Of a DNA stretch of 64,000 nucleotides, positions 1 to 8,825 are shown in pieces. The translations under genes and the position numbers were made by a program. Under the pieces are notes generated by a model. That model was not told the origin of the DNA. It did no database searches and saw only the letters and a list, made by a program, of their open reading frames with translations. The number at the start of each line of letters is the position of its first letter. Within the stretch, counting starts at the first letter, position 1. This DNA is from Novosphingobium sp. CECT 9465 (GTDB taxonomy: Bacteria > Pseudomonadota > Alphaproteobacteria > Sphingomonadales > Sphingomonadaceae): positions 2,652,501-2,716,500 of the forward strand of contig NZ_CAKLBX010000001.1 of assembly GCF_920987055.1 (NCBI RefSeq). Direction: 5' to 3'.

Positions 1-573
1 GTCGTCGGCCTGCATCGCGGTGGCAAAGTGGCTTTGCGGCCACAGTTCGAACGTGCCGTCAGGCATGGCTATGCCTTCGCGGAACACGATCGAGCTGATG
101 TGCCCCTCGCCCACCGCGCGCAGGCTCATCACGAAACGCACCGCGCCGCCGGTCATCCCCGACTGGTCGGGATGCGGCACGATGCTGGGGTTCATCAATG
201 CTGCTGCGGCGTAGGTATATTCGTGGCAGAAATAGGCGCCGATCAGACTTTTGCGCAGGGCTGAAAAGGAAGACCCATCCAGCCCTAGCATGGCTTCTAT
301 TTCGGCGTACCGCTCAAGGAACAGTTGCTCCGTTTGCCAGTGCCGCTCCTCGAAATCATGGAGAACCCGCCGATATTCGTCCGCCGCCTCATCCTCGGCC
401 AGCGATGCGACATCGGCCACGAGCTTTTCAGCGCGCGCACTGGTTCCGCCTGGCCCTTGCCAGCCGAGATGAAATGGACGAAGCACGACCCGTGATGGAT
501 CGGCATGAAGCCGTTGTTCAAGCACCCGCAAGCTGTTGCGTACCCTTGTAGTTGATCCGTTCGGGCCGGGCAT
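1..573 (-). CDS. GH130-type glycosidase/phosphorylase, partial (runs off the left edge)
   Basis: An open frame on the minus strand starts with ATG at 573-571 and continues through the window edge, so only about the first 190 residues are visible. The translation has the pattern of GH130 beta-mannoside phosphorylase/hydrolase proteins: an early stretch reading DPSRVVLRPFHLGW (from about residue 24), then a central GGAVRFVMSLRAVGEGHISS segment and an Arg-rich substrate-site region. GH130 enzymes act on beta-1,4- or beta-1,2-mannosides, usually by phosphorolysis. The start lies inside the end of the upstream glycosyltransferase gene (56-base overlap, different frame), so the two are probably translationally coupled. 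Specificity cannot be assigned from the fragment. The family call comes from motif memory, not from a search. Confidence 0.72.
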   Translation of the reverse strand, partial: MPGPNGSTTRVRNSLRVLEQRLHADPSRVVLRPFHLGWQGPGGTSARAEKLVADVASLAEDEAADEYRRVLHDFEERHWQTEQLFLERYAEIEAMLGLDGSSFSALRKSLIGAYFCHEYTYAAAALMNPSIVPHPDQSGMTGGAVRFVMSLRAVGEGHISSIVFREGIAMPDGTFELWPQSHFATAMQADD

Positions 574-2884
574 CCACCGGCGAGGTGCCGGACACCGGCT
601 GACCGGTCCCGGTACGATTGGCTAGCCTGCACATCGCATAGTGCGCAAGCTGGAATGCAAGAATTGATTCCGCTCCGCAATTCAGGTTCACACCTTGCGG
701 CGTCACCCCATCCCGGCACCGTCCGCTCGCCATGTCGACCATCACCTCTCCGCGATCGTTCCCGCCAAGGAACCAGCGGTAGGCAGTCTCGGCATGGCGC
801 AGCCAGCCGATGTCACCCGTAGCCGCATAGGCAGCCGCGGCAGCGTCTATCGCTGCCCAGGCCTCCACGGGTTGCTGATCGAACGGCAGGTTTTCGTAGA
901 ACTGACCGAAGGTTTCCGATCCTACCGGACGGAAATGGCCCTGAGCCGATACCTGCTGCCGCGCGATGAAGCGCAGGCTCGCCAGCCCGCTTTCCAGCCA
1001 ATCCTGACGGCCCAGCATTGCGCCGGCCTCGATCAGCGCCTGCGGAAGGCGGGGGTTGTCGTAGCCCAGCACTGCCTCAAACCACGCCCAGTCCGGCCTG
1101 CGCGAAACGGCAAGCAATCTGTCCAGCAAGGCTGCTCCGCATGCCAGCGCCGCGCGCGCCGCGCCGTGACCGGGGTTGACGCGCAACGCTTCCACGCAGC
1201 CAAGCATCATGAACGCGACCGTGCGCGGCGATTCCATATTGGCCACAGGTTCCAGCGCAATGTCGAACCATTGCGCCGCCCACGCGCGCAAACCTTCGTC
1301 AGGGGCATTCCCCATCGCATGGCCCAGCGCCCACAGGGTGCGGCCATTGCTGTCATCGGACCCCACATCTTCGCACCACGTGCGGTCGAAGTTCATGAAA
1401 TTGCGGAACGCCTGGCGATCGGGATTCCAGCCGTGCTGGATAAAAGAGGCGTAAACCGTGGCCCAGCGCTGCCTTTCTGCCAGAGGAACGCCATCGGCTT
1501 CTCCCATCAGCATCAGCGCGCGCACGTTATCGTCAATGCAATAGCCATGGCGACGATCGGGCACGGTCAGGATCGAATGCTGGAACATGCCGGTGCTGTC
1601 GCTCATCGCAACAACGCCTGAAAATCCGGGCGTTGCCAGCAACGGGATCGCGCGCGGCGGCTGGGTGACGACACTTTCGACCAAAGCCCGCGACGCGGCG
1701 GCAAAGCACGGCCAGATCGTTTCCCGGCCCTTTTCCCATGCACGGCGCTGAACCGCGCGAAGCTCGGTCGGATCATCCAGCAGGCGATTGACCGCTGCCG
1801 CGATCACATCAGCCTGACGCGGCTCCACAAGCACGCCTACGCCATCGGCCAGAAGTTCGCGCGCATGGACATAGGGCGTGGAAACCACTGCCTTGCCCAG
1901 CGCCACGGCATAACTCAACGTACCGGACGTCGATTGCTGCATGTTGGGATAGGGCGTCAGGTAAATGTCGCAGGCCTCAAGCTGATCAAGCAGTTCCTCG
2001 TTATCGAGAAAGCGGTTGTCCCATTGTATGTTGCCCCCAACGCCCAGCTGGTCGGCCAGTTCCACCAGTCCCTCGCGATAGCTCTCGCCCTCGCTCGCCA
2101 CCAGATTGGGATGTGTTGCGCCTACGATGCGGTAGACCACGTCGGGATGGTTCTCGACAACTGCGGGTAGCGCCTCGATGACCGTTTCCAGGCCCTTGCC
2201 GGGACCAAGCAACCCGAAGGTCATCATCACGCGCCGCCCGGAAAGGCCCAGCTTCGCCTTGTATTCTTCAACGCGTCCGAACGGCCTGTCGGGCGCGCCA
2301 TGCGGGATCACGGCGATCCGTCCGGCGTCTACGCGATAAAGGTCGCGCAACAACTGCATCGAATGGGCCGACATGACCATTACGCGCGAAGCTCGGCGCA
2401 GCAGGTGCTCCAGTATCCGGCGCTGCCTGGCCGATGGCTCGGCCAGAACGGTGTGCAGCGTGACAATCAGGGGGGCCGCGACCCGATCGACGAGATCGAG
2501 CACCATCTCACCCGCCTCGCCACCGAATATCCCGTATTCGTGCTGAAGCCATACGGCATCGACGGCGTCTTCATTGATGCGGCGGGCAGCCGCGCGGTAA
2601 TCCTCGCGGTTATCGGCACAGATCGTGCCGCGCACCCCTTCGTATTCAAGCGGGGAGCGAGGATCATCGATAACATGAAGATCAATCTTCACGTCCTGAT
2701 GATGCACCCCAAGCTGTTCGTATATGTCTGTGGTGAAAGTGGCGATTCCGCATTTGCGCGGGCGAAACCCTCCGATCAGCGCGATCCGGTGGCGCGCAGA
2801 TGAATCGGATCGGCGCAGGAACGACAGGACGGAACCAGGGGTTGCTTTGTCTCCAGATCCATTTCGAGCATTGGTGAAGGTCAT
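518..2884 (-). CDS. Two-domain GT4-family glycosyltransferase
   Basis: The N-terminal half (about residues 35-400) is a GT-B glycosyltransferase of group 1/GT4. It has an N-terminal Rossmann start (RIALIGGFRPRKCGIATFT), a nucleotide-sugar-site segment (MMTFGLLGPGKGLETVIEAL) and the late acidic motif region with TSGTLSYAVALGKAVVSTPY. The C-terminal part (about 400-788) is Trp- and Ala-rich and resembles an alpha/alpha toroid glycosidase-like domain; its function is unknown. ATG at 2884 is preferred over an upstream in-frame ATG at 3040, because the extra 52 residues are low-quality sequence and the family start aligns here. It overlaps the GH130 gene downstream, which suggests joint handling of a mannose-containing glycan or oligosaccharide (inference). 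Confidence 0.8.
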   Translation of the reverse strand: MTFTNARNGSGDKATPGSVLSFLRRSDSSARHRIALIGGFRPRKCGIATFTTDIYEQLGVHHQDVKIDLHVIDDPRSPLEYEGVRGTICADNREDYRAAARRINEDAVDAVWLQHEYGIFGGEAGEMVLDLVDRVAAPLIVTLHTVLAEPSARQRRILEHLLRRASRVMVMSAHSMQLLRDLYRVDAGRIAVIPHGAPDRPFGRVEEYKAKLGLSGRRVMMTFGLLGPGKGLETVIEALPAVVENHPDVVYRIVGATHPNLVASEGESYREGLVELADQLGVGGNIQWDNRFLDNEELLDQLEACDIYLTPYPNMQQSTSGTLSYAVALGKAVVSTPYVHARELLADGVGVLVEPRQADVIAAAVNRLLDDPTELRAVQRRAWEKGRETIWPCFAAASRALVESVVTQPPRAIPLLATPGFSGVVAMSDSTGMFQHSILTVPDRRHGYCIDDNVRALMLMGEADGVPLAERQRWATVYASFIQHGWNPDRQAFRNFMNFDRTWCEDVGSDDSNGRTLWALGHAMGNAPDEGLRAWAAQWFDIALEPVANMESPRTVAFMMLGCVEALRVNPGHGAARAALACGAALLDRLLAVSRRPDWAWFEAVLGYDNPRLPQALIEAGAMLGRQDWLESGLASLRFIARQQVSAQGHFRPVGSETFGQFYENLPFDQQPVEAWAAIDAAAAAYAATGDIGWLRHAETAYRWFLGGNDRGEVMVDMASGRCRDGVTPQGVNLNCGAESILAFQLAHYAMCRLANRTGTGQPVSGTSPVDARPERINYKGTQQLAGA

Positions 2885-3088
2885 GGCGGGCGATCTTCCG
2901 AATGGTGCGGGCGAGGCGCGCAGGTATGCAGCACCTTGACTGTTGATGAACAAACGCACTTCCGGCGATACGGTTGCACCGCGATGCAGCAATATTGTGG
3001 CAATTTTTGCGCCACTCGTCGCAAAGTGCCTACGCTTCACCGGCTTAGGCTTAAGTAAGCCCTAAATAGCATTTGTGCAATGCAGCAT

Positions 3089-3847
3089 TCACGGTGCGAA
3101 CCAGCGCTGCTCCCAGCCATAGGTCGATTCGACGGGGTTCCCCTCGCCATCAGTCGCAGGTCGGAAACGAAAGCGCTCGCGGGCCAGCTTGCAGGTCACG
3201 GTATCGGCTTCGGGCACACCGCTCGCCCGCCATACCTTGCAGTCCGATACTTTACCGTCTGTACCCACCGTCAGCAGGATCACCACCCGCTTGCCGATGC
3301 GCTCCTGCTGGCTCCCCCTGGGATAATCGCGGGTGGAACGGATATCTCCCGCAATCTTTTCCGCCTTTCGCACCAGCCCGCCGCCTGCCCCGTTGCCACT
3401 GGCCCCGCTGCCCGTTCCCATCCCGTCACCGCCGCCACCTGTACCTTGGCCCTGCGTCGCAGCGCCTGACAGCACATCGTCGCCGGTCGAGGCTACCGGA
3501 GGCGCCGGGACTTTCCTTGCCGGGACGCGCGCCTGCGCGACTGTCGCCTTGGCCTCCGCCTTTCGGCCTTCCTTGCCCGAAGCACCCGCCGGATCCGGTG
3601 CCCTGGGCGTCGGTTCGGGCTTTGGCGGATCAAGCGCAACATCGAAAGTCCGGGTCGTGAACGCCGTCTCTACCGGACCATCCAACGCCGGAATGCCACC
3701 GAACCCGTGGATCACGCCCCATAACACGGCAAGATGGAATGCAATGGCAAGGCCAACTGCCACGGCGCGGTCCCGTCCGCTTGTTGCGGCGCCATCGGCA
3801 TAACGAAACTCCCGGCGCGAATCATCTGTCGGCATTGCGTCCACCAT
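3089..3847 (-). CDS. TonB-type energy transducer
   Basis: This 252-residue protein has the TonB layout. A short cytoplasmic N-terminus is followed by one transmembrane segment (about residues 27-48, AVAVGLAIAFHLAVLWGVIHG), a long Pro/Ala/Gly-rich periplasmic spacer (about 70-160), and a C-terminal domain with a conserved TonB-C pattern (RVVILLTVGTDGKVSDCKV ... RFRFRPATDGEGNPV). TonB proteins couple the proton motive force, via ExbB/ExbD, to outer-membrane receptors. No exbB or exbD is adjacent, so it probably uses a complex encoded elsewhere. It is divergent from the response regulator at 4021. The short Gly-rich run in the spacer is unusual but compatible with the family. Confidence 0.85.
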   Translation of the reverse strand: MVDAMPTDDSRREFRYADGAATSGRDRAVAVGLAIAFHLAVLWGVIHGFGGIPALDGPVETAFTTRTFDVALDPPKPEPTPRAPDPAGASGKEGRKAEAKATVAQARVPARKVPAPPVASTGDDVLSGAATQGQGTGGGGDGMGTGSGASGNGAGGGLVRKAEKIAGDIRSTRDYPRGSQQERIGKRVVILLTVGTDGKVSDCKVWRASGVPEADTVTCKLARERFRFRPATDGEGNPVESTYGWEQRWFAP

Positions 3848-4020
3848 CCCCAGACATCGCGCGTTCAGGCGATTGGTCCCAACAAACGCGGCAGAATGAC
3901 CTCTGGCTGCGACTTGTCTATATTGTTGCTGTCACAATTGCTGTAAAGTTCCCGGCGTGGCAATTCCGCTCCCGCCGGACCGTACAATGCCGCAGGCTTA
4001 TGGCCCTGGAAGGATGTACC

Positions 4021-4410
4021 ATGCGTGTCCTGTTACTGGAGGACGAACCGCTTCTCGCGATGCTCCTGGAAGAAACCATCGCCGATCTTGGCCATCAGCC
4101 AATCGGCGCGGCGGCCACGGTTGCACAGGCGCTTGCATTGCTGGAAAGCGAGGTAGTGGATTGCGCGCTCCTCGATTATTCGCTGGGCGATACCGCCACA
4201 TCGGTGCCCGTTGCGCAACGACTGCAACGCGACGGCATTCCCTTCTGCTATCTCAGCGGCCACAACTCGCTGGAACCTGAGGAAAACGCGCCCGAAGGCC
4301 CGCTGCTGACCAAGCCCGCCTCGATTGACACGCTGGCCCGCGCGCTTGACAGCATGGCCGTGCTCAGGATTCGAGCAGACTATCCGTCCGCGCCAGGCTC
4401 ACCAGCCTAA
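4021..4410 (+). CDS. Single-domain response regulator (receiver only)
   Basis: A 129-residue receiver domain. The acidic pocket is E7/D8 in VLLLEDEP, the phospho-acceptor is D52 in LLDYSLGD, and the conserved Lys is K98 in LLTKPAS. There is no output domain, so it probably acts through protein contacts, as in other stand-alone receivers. The ATG at 4021 is chosen because GGAAGG lies about 9 bases upstream; a second in-frame ATG at 4000 has no such site. The last 47 bases overlap tail-to-tail with the end of fdhD on the other strand. No histidine kinase gene is adjacent. Confidence 0.85.
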   Translation: MRVLLLEDEPLLAMLLEETIADLGHQPIGAAATVAQALALLESEVVDCALLDYSLGDTATSVPVAQRLQRDGIPFCYLSGHNSLEPEENAPEGPLLTKPASIDTLARALDSMAVLRIRADYPSAPGSPA

Positions 4411-5149
4411 GGTCATGCGCCCGCGCCTGTTCGACCGCGAGTGTCGAAGCGGCCGAGATGGTCACCAGCAACGGCACTCCTGCAATCACCGCCTTCTGCA
4501 CCAGTTCGAAGCTGCACCGCGCTGTCAGAAGGATGAAATGATCGGCAACCGCCAGTCCGGCGCGCGCGGCTGCCCCCAGCAGCTTGTCGAACGCATTGTG
4601 GCGGCCCACGTCCTCGCGCACCAGACGGATCGTGCCATCGGGCGCGCATAGTGCTGCGGCGTGCGCTGCGCGCGTAGCCTTGCCCATAACCTGCAAATCG
4701 CCCATCGCATTCACGGCGCGAAACATCGCCGCAGGCTCTACCGTCAGCCGCGCCACAACCGGCGTCAGCGGTCGCATGACCTGTTCAAGGCTCTCGATCC
4801 CGCACAGCCCGCAACTGCCCTCGGACAGCCGCAGGCGCGCGCGTTCCAGAAGCGGCGCCGCTCCCGATGGCGCCAGTTGCACGCGCAACATCCAGCCACC
4901 CGCATCGACGGGCGCGGCATCGGCCGATACAAACTCGGTAGCCGATGCGATCAGTTGTTCGGACAGGCAGAAGCCCAGCGCATAGTCGTCCAGATCGGCG
5001 GGTGTTGCCATCATCACCGCATAGCCCACGCCATTGATTTCGATGGCGACAGGCGCTTCTTCGATCAGCAGGCGTTCGACATCGCGCGCCTCAGTGCCAT
5101 CGGCAAAGTGTTCGCGCAGATCGAAAGAGCGTGTGCCCTCAACCGGCAT
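4364..5149 (-). CDS. fdhD: Formate dehydrogenase accessory sulfurtransferase FdhD
   Basis: FdhD (FdsC in Ralstonia-type operons) transfers sulfur from a cysteine desulfurase to the bis-MGD cofactor, which is needed for active formate dehydrogenase. The 261-residue protein has the family CxxC pair at C113 and C116 (SCGLCG), the central GMGDLQVMGKATRAAHAAAL-like segment and the late REDVGRHNAFDKLLG motif typical of FdhD. It is the last gene of the fds operon. Its start overlaps the end of fdsD by 11 bases, and its end overlaps the response-regulator gene on the opposite strand. Confidence 0.95.
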   Translation of the reverse strand: MPVEGTRSFDLREHFADGTEARDVERLLIEEAPVAIEINGVGYAVMMATPADLDDYALGFCLSEQLIASATEFVSADAAPVDAGGWMLRVQLAPSGAAPLLERARLRLSEGSCGLCGIESLEQVMRPLTPVVARLTVEPAAMFRAVNAMGDLQVMGKATRAAHAAALCAPDGTIRLVREDVGRHNAFDKLLGAAARAGLAVADHFILLTARCSFELVQKAVIAGVPLLVTISAASTLAVEQARAHDLRLVSLARTDSLLES

Positions 5150-5405
5150 CGGAGCCTTGGACCTGCGGATCTGTCGCGCGCGTCTGGGGGGCAGGAATAC
5201 GCCCTTCGACTATCCGGTTGACAGCATCTGCTGCAATCGGATCAAGGCCGCTGCGCCCTTCGTCGATCAACATCTCGATCATCACCGGTGTCCAGAACGC
5301 CACGATGTGATCGGCCACTGCCGCCACCGGCTTTTCATCCAGCGCCATGTTGCGCGCGATCTGGTTGGCCATGTAGACAAGCTTTTCCACAGTCTGCCCG
5401 CTCAT
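5139..5405 (-). CDS. fdsD: Formate dehydrogenase delta subunit FdsD
   Basis: An 88-residue protein with the pattern of the small NAD-dependent formate dehydrogenase delta subunit: KLVYMANQIARNMALD near the start, HIVAFWTPVMIEMLI in the middle and GLDPIAADAVNRI near the end. The delta subunit associates with the alpha subunit and is needed for enzyme activity or assembly. The ATG at 5405 overlaps the fdsA stop by four bases (ATGA), which supports this start rather than the longer open frame that extends upstream. The gene lies between fdsA and fdhD, so the order here is A-D-C instead of the A-C-D order of the Ralstonia operon. Confidence 0.9.
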   Translation of the reverse strand: MSGQTVEKLVYMANQIARNMALDEKPVAAVADHIVAFWTPVMIEMLIDEGRSGLDPIAADAVNRIVEGRIPAPQTRATDPQVQGSDAG

Positions 5406-8302
5406 TCGGCTGGCTCCATCGCAGAACCTTGAATGCGGCGCGATCGGACGGCCTGCGCCTCGTAATCTTCCTGCCAGTCCGACGGGCCGTTCGATGGCGT
5501 GATCTGCACAGCTGTTACCTTGTATTCCGGGCAATTGGTGGCCCAGTCGGAATAGTCTGTGGTGACGACGTTGGCCTGCGTGGCGGGATGGTGGAACGTC
5601 GTATAGACCACGCCCGGCGCAACCCTGTCGGTCACCAGCGTCCGCAGCGTCGTTTCGCCCGAACGGCTGGCAAGACGCACCCAGTCTCCCGATTTCACGC
5701 CACGGTTCTCGGCGTCGGTCGGATGCATTTCCAGCACATCTTCGGGGTGCCACACCGTATTGGCGGTGCGCCGCGTCTGCGCGCCGACGTTGTATTGGCT
5801 CAATATCCGCCCCGTGGTTAGTAGCAGCGGGAAGCGCGGGCCGGTGCGCTCGTCGGTCGGCACATAATCGGTGACGACAAACTTGCCTCTCCCGCGCACG
5901 AACCCATCCATGTGCATGATCGGGCTTCCATCGGGCGCGGCCTCGTTGACCGGCCATTGCAGCGATCCTTCGGCATCGAGCCGCGCATAGTTCACGCCCG
6001 CAAACGTCGGCGTCAGCCGCGCGATTTCGTCCATGATCTCGCCGGGATGCGTGTAGTTCCAGTCCAGCCCGATTGCGCGCGCCAGTTCCTGCGTGACCTG
6101 CCAGTCTTCGTATCCCTGCCCCTTTGGGCCGTTCAGCGGCTCCATCACCTTGCGCACCGGCTGGATGCGGCGTTCGGCATTGGTGAAAGTGCCGTTCTTT
6201 TCAAGGAACGTCGATCCCGGCAGGAAGACATGCGCATAATTGGCCGTCTCGTTCAGAAACAGGTCGTGGACGATCACACATTCCATCGCGGCAAGGCCAG
6301 CTGCGACATGCTTGGTATCGGGATCGGACTGGAGAATGTCCTCGCCCTGAATGTAGATCGCCTTGAACGTGCCGTCGGTTGCCGCATCCAGCATGTTGGG
6401 AATGCGCAGGCCCGGTTCGGGATCGATCGGCACGCCCCACTCCGCCTCGAACAGCGCGCGCGTGGCGGCGTCTGACACGTGGCGATAGCCGGATAGTTCG
6501 TGCGGGAAGCTGCCCATATCGCAGGCGCCCTGCACATTGTTCTGCCCGCGCAAGGGGTTCACGCCCACACCGCGCCGCCCGATGTTCCCGGTCGCCATCG
6601 CCAGATTGGCAATCGCCATGACTGTTGACGAGCCTTGGCTGTGTTCGGTAACACCCAAGCCATAATAGATCGCGCCGTTTGGCTTGCCTCTCTGGGCTGA
6701 CGCCCAACCGGGACCGCCCGTCGCATAAAGCCGCGCCGCGCCGCGGACCGTCTCGGCATCCACGCCGGTGACGGGTGCGAGGAATTCAGGGCTGTTGCGC
6801 TCTGCCGAAACAAACTCAGCCCAGTGCTGGTATTCATCCCAATCGCAGCGTTCGCGGATAAACGCCTCATCGGCCAGTCCCTCGGTCACGATCACATGGG
6901 CCAGTGCGGTCAGCACCGCCACATTGGTGCCGGGCCGCAGCGGCAGGTGGTAATCCGCCTCGATATGCGCCGAACGCACCAGATCGGTGCGCCGCGGATC
7001 GATCACGATCAGTTTCGCGCCTTGACGCAACCGGCGCTTCATGCGGCTGGCGAACACCGGGTGCCCATCGGTGGGGTTCGCGCCGATCACCAGCATCACA
7101 TCGCTGTCCTCGACGCTGTCGAAGTCTTGCGTACCCGCAGAGGTGCCAAACGTGGTCTTCAGGCCATAGCCGGTGGGGGAATGGCACACCCGCGCGCAGG
7201 TATCGACGTTGTTCGTGCCAAACCCTGCCCGGATCAGCTTCTGGACAAGGAACGTCTCTTCATTGGTACAGCGGCTCGACGTAATCCCGCCCAGCGCATT
7301 CCGTCCATAGGTATCGCGGATGCGGTTGATCTCGCTGGCGGTAAAGGCAAGCGCCTCCTCCCAGTTGACCTCACGCCATGGCTGATCGATGCTCTCGCGG
7401 ATCATCGGTGAAAGGATGCGCTCCTGATGTTGGGCATAGCCCCAGGCAAAGCGCCCTTTGACGCATGAGTGCCCGCGATTGGCCTTGCCATCCTTCCACG
7501 GCACCATCCGCACCACCTGCTCGCCGCGCATCTCGGCGCGGAACGTGCAGCCAACGCCGCAATAGGCGCATGTCGTGATGACCGAGCGTTCGGGCTTGCC
7601 GATCTCCTTGACCGCCTTTTCCTGCAAGGTCGCGGTCGGGCAGGCCTGTACGCAGGCGCCGCACGAAACGCATTCGGACGACAGGAAGCTGTCGGTGGCA
7701 AGCCCTGCCGAGACTTTCGAGCCAAAGCCGCGCCCGTCGATGGTCAGTGCAAACGTGCCTTGCACTTCATCGCAAGCGCGGACGCAGCGCGAACACACGA
7801 TGCACTTCGAAGGATCGAAATCGAAATAGGGATTGGAGGTATCAGTCGCCTGATCGAGATGATTCTCCCCTTCATAGCCGAACCGCACATCGCGCAGGCC
7901 CACGGCGGCGGCCTGATCCTGCAACTCGCAATCGTTGTTGGCGCTGCACGTCAAGCAATCGAGCGGGTGATCGGAAATGTACAGTTCCATCACGCCTTTG
8001 CGCAGCTTCTGCAAGCGCGGCGTCTGGGTGTGGACTTTCATCCCCGGCATGACCGGCGTGGTGCAGGACGCAGGCGTCCCGCGCATCCCGTCAATCTCGA
8101 CCAGACACAGACGACATGACCCGAACTGCTTGAGGTTGTCGGTCGCGCAGAGCTTGGGGATCGAACCGCCGGTCAGCGCAGCGGCGCGCATAACCGTGGT
8201 GCCCGCCGGGACAGTGACTTCGCGCCCATCGACGAAGCAGGTGACCTGCCTGTCCGAATGGACCTCTGGAGTGCCGAAATCTGCCTGACGTTCATAGCCC
8301 AT
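5402..8302 (-). CDS. fdsA: NAD-dependent formate dehydrogenase alpha (catalytic) subunit
   Basis: The 966-residue catalytic subunit oxidises formate to CO2 at a bis-MGD Mo (or W) centre and passes electrons through Fe-S clusters to FdsB. From the N-terminus the visible parts are a [2Fe-2S] domain (C...GSCRLC...C), a His-Cys cluster (DHPLDCLTCSANNDC), two ferredoxin-type CxxCxxC clusters (CIVCSRC, CVSCGAC), a molybdopterin-type [4Fe-4S] motif (CAYCGVGC) and the active-site Cys in DTCARVCHSPTGYGL. The C-terminal molybdopterin dinucleotide-binding domain is complete. ATG at 8302 (MGYERQADFG) is chosen over an upstream ATG. It lies inside the end of mobA (11-base overlap), so translation is probably coupled. 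Confidence 0.96.
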   Translation of the reverse strand: MGYERQADFGTPEVHSDRQVTCFVDGREVTVPAGTTVMRAAALTGGSIPKLCATDNLKQFGSCRLCLVEIDGMRGTPASCTTPVMPGMKVHTQTPRLQKLRKGVMELYISDHPLDCLTCSANNDCELQDQAAAVGLRDVRFGYEGENHLDQATDTSNPYFDFDPSKCIVCSRCVRACDEVQGTFALTIDGRGFGSKVSAGLATDSFLSSECVSCGACVQACPTATLQEKAVKEIGKPERSVITTCAYCGVGCTFRAEMRGEQVVRMVPWKDGKANRGHSCVKGRFAWGYAQHQERILSPMIRESIDQPWREVNWEEALAFTASEINRIRDTYGRNALGGITSSRCTNEETFLVQKLIRAGFGTNNVDTCARVCHSPTGYGLKTTFGTSAGTQDFDSVEDSDVMLVIGANPTDGHPVFASRMKRRLRQGAKLIVIDPRRTDLVRSAHIEADYHLPLRPGTNVAVLTALAHVIVTEGLADEAFIRERCDWDEYQHWAEFVSAERNSPEFLAPVTGVDAETVRGAARLYATGGPGWASAQRGKPNGAIYYGLGVTEHSQGSSTVMAIANLAMATGNIGRRGVGVNPLRGQNNVQGACDMGSFPHELSGYRHVSDAATRALFEAEWGVPIDPEPGLRIPNMLDAATDGTFKAIYIQGEDILQSDPDTKHVAAGLAAMECVIVHDLFLNETANYAHVFLPGSTFLEKNGTFTNAERRIQPVRKVMEPLNGPKGQGYEDWQVTQELARAIGLDWNYTHPGEIMDEIARLTPTFAGVNYARLDAEGSLQWPVNEAAPDGSPIMHMDGFVRGRGKFVVTDYVPTDERTGPRFPLLLTTGRILSQYNVGAQTRRTANTVWHPEDVLEMHPTDAENRGVKSGDWVRLASRSGETTLRTLVTDRVAPGVVYTTFHHPATQANVVTTDYSDWATNCPEYKVTAVQITPSNGPSDWQEDYEAQAVRSRRIQGSAMEPAE

Positions 8303-8825
8303 GGGATCGCCTCTCCGCAGACTCAAGGTCTGCCGGTGTATTGATATTAGCAGGTTTTTGATCGAACTGCACTGGCCGCGCACCCAGCGCTTCGGCAAAG
8401 GCGCGCATGGAATGCCGGCCATCGCCTTGCAATATCGCATCGACCGTGGCCGAAGCAGCGGCTGGCCACAGCCCGATCACCGGCTGGTCCGCGCAATAGC
8501 CCGGAGCCGGTTGCAGTTGGGCCAGCAGATCGTCACCCAGCCCCACGCTGTCGACCGAACAGGTCAGCACCAGATCATAGCCCGCATCGCGCGCATGATG
8601 CAGCGCCGCCGCGATGCCGCCCAGCGGCCCCATCCCGGCGCGCGGCCAATCGGGCAATGTCGGTGCGGGCGCAATGTCTCGCCCGATCACCACCACCGCG
8701 TCACACAAGGCTTCCAGTGCCTCGACCGCCCGCTCCAGCAGGGTACGCCCGCCAAGCTCGGCCAGCGCCTTGTCGCTGCCAAAGCGGGTGGACCGGCCAC
8801 CAGCAAGAACGGCTCCGAGGATCAC
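8292..8825 (-). CDS. mobA: Molybdenum cofactor guanylyltransferase
   Basis: MobA attaches GMP to molybdopterin to make MGD, the cofactor that FdsA needs. The 177-residue protein starts with the classic nucleotidyltransferase signature (LAGGRSTRFGSDKAL). It continues with a MGPLGGIAAAL segment and a CSVDSVGL region where most MobA proteins have CDxP, so the metal-site Asp is kept with altered neighbours. It is embedded in the fds operon between fdsB (ATGA overlap at 8822-8825) and fdsA (11-base overlap). Cofactor maturation is therefore co-transcribed with its client enzyme. Confidence 0.9.
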   Translation of the reverse strand: MILGAVLAGGRSTRFGSDKALAELGGRTLLERAVEALEALCDAVVVIGRDIAPAPTLPDWPRAGMGPLGGIAAALHHARDAGYDLVLTCSVDSVGLGDDLLAQLQPAPGYCADQPVIGLWPAAASATVDAILQGDGRHSMRAFAEALGARPVQFDQKPANINTPADLESAERRSHGL

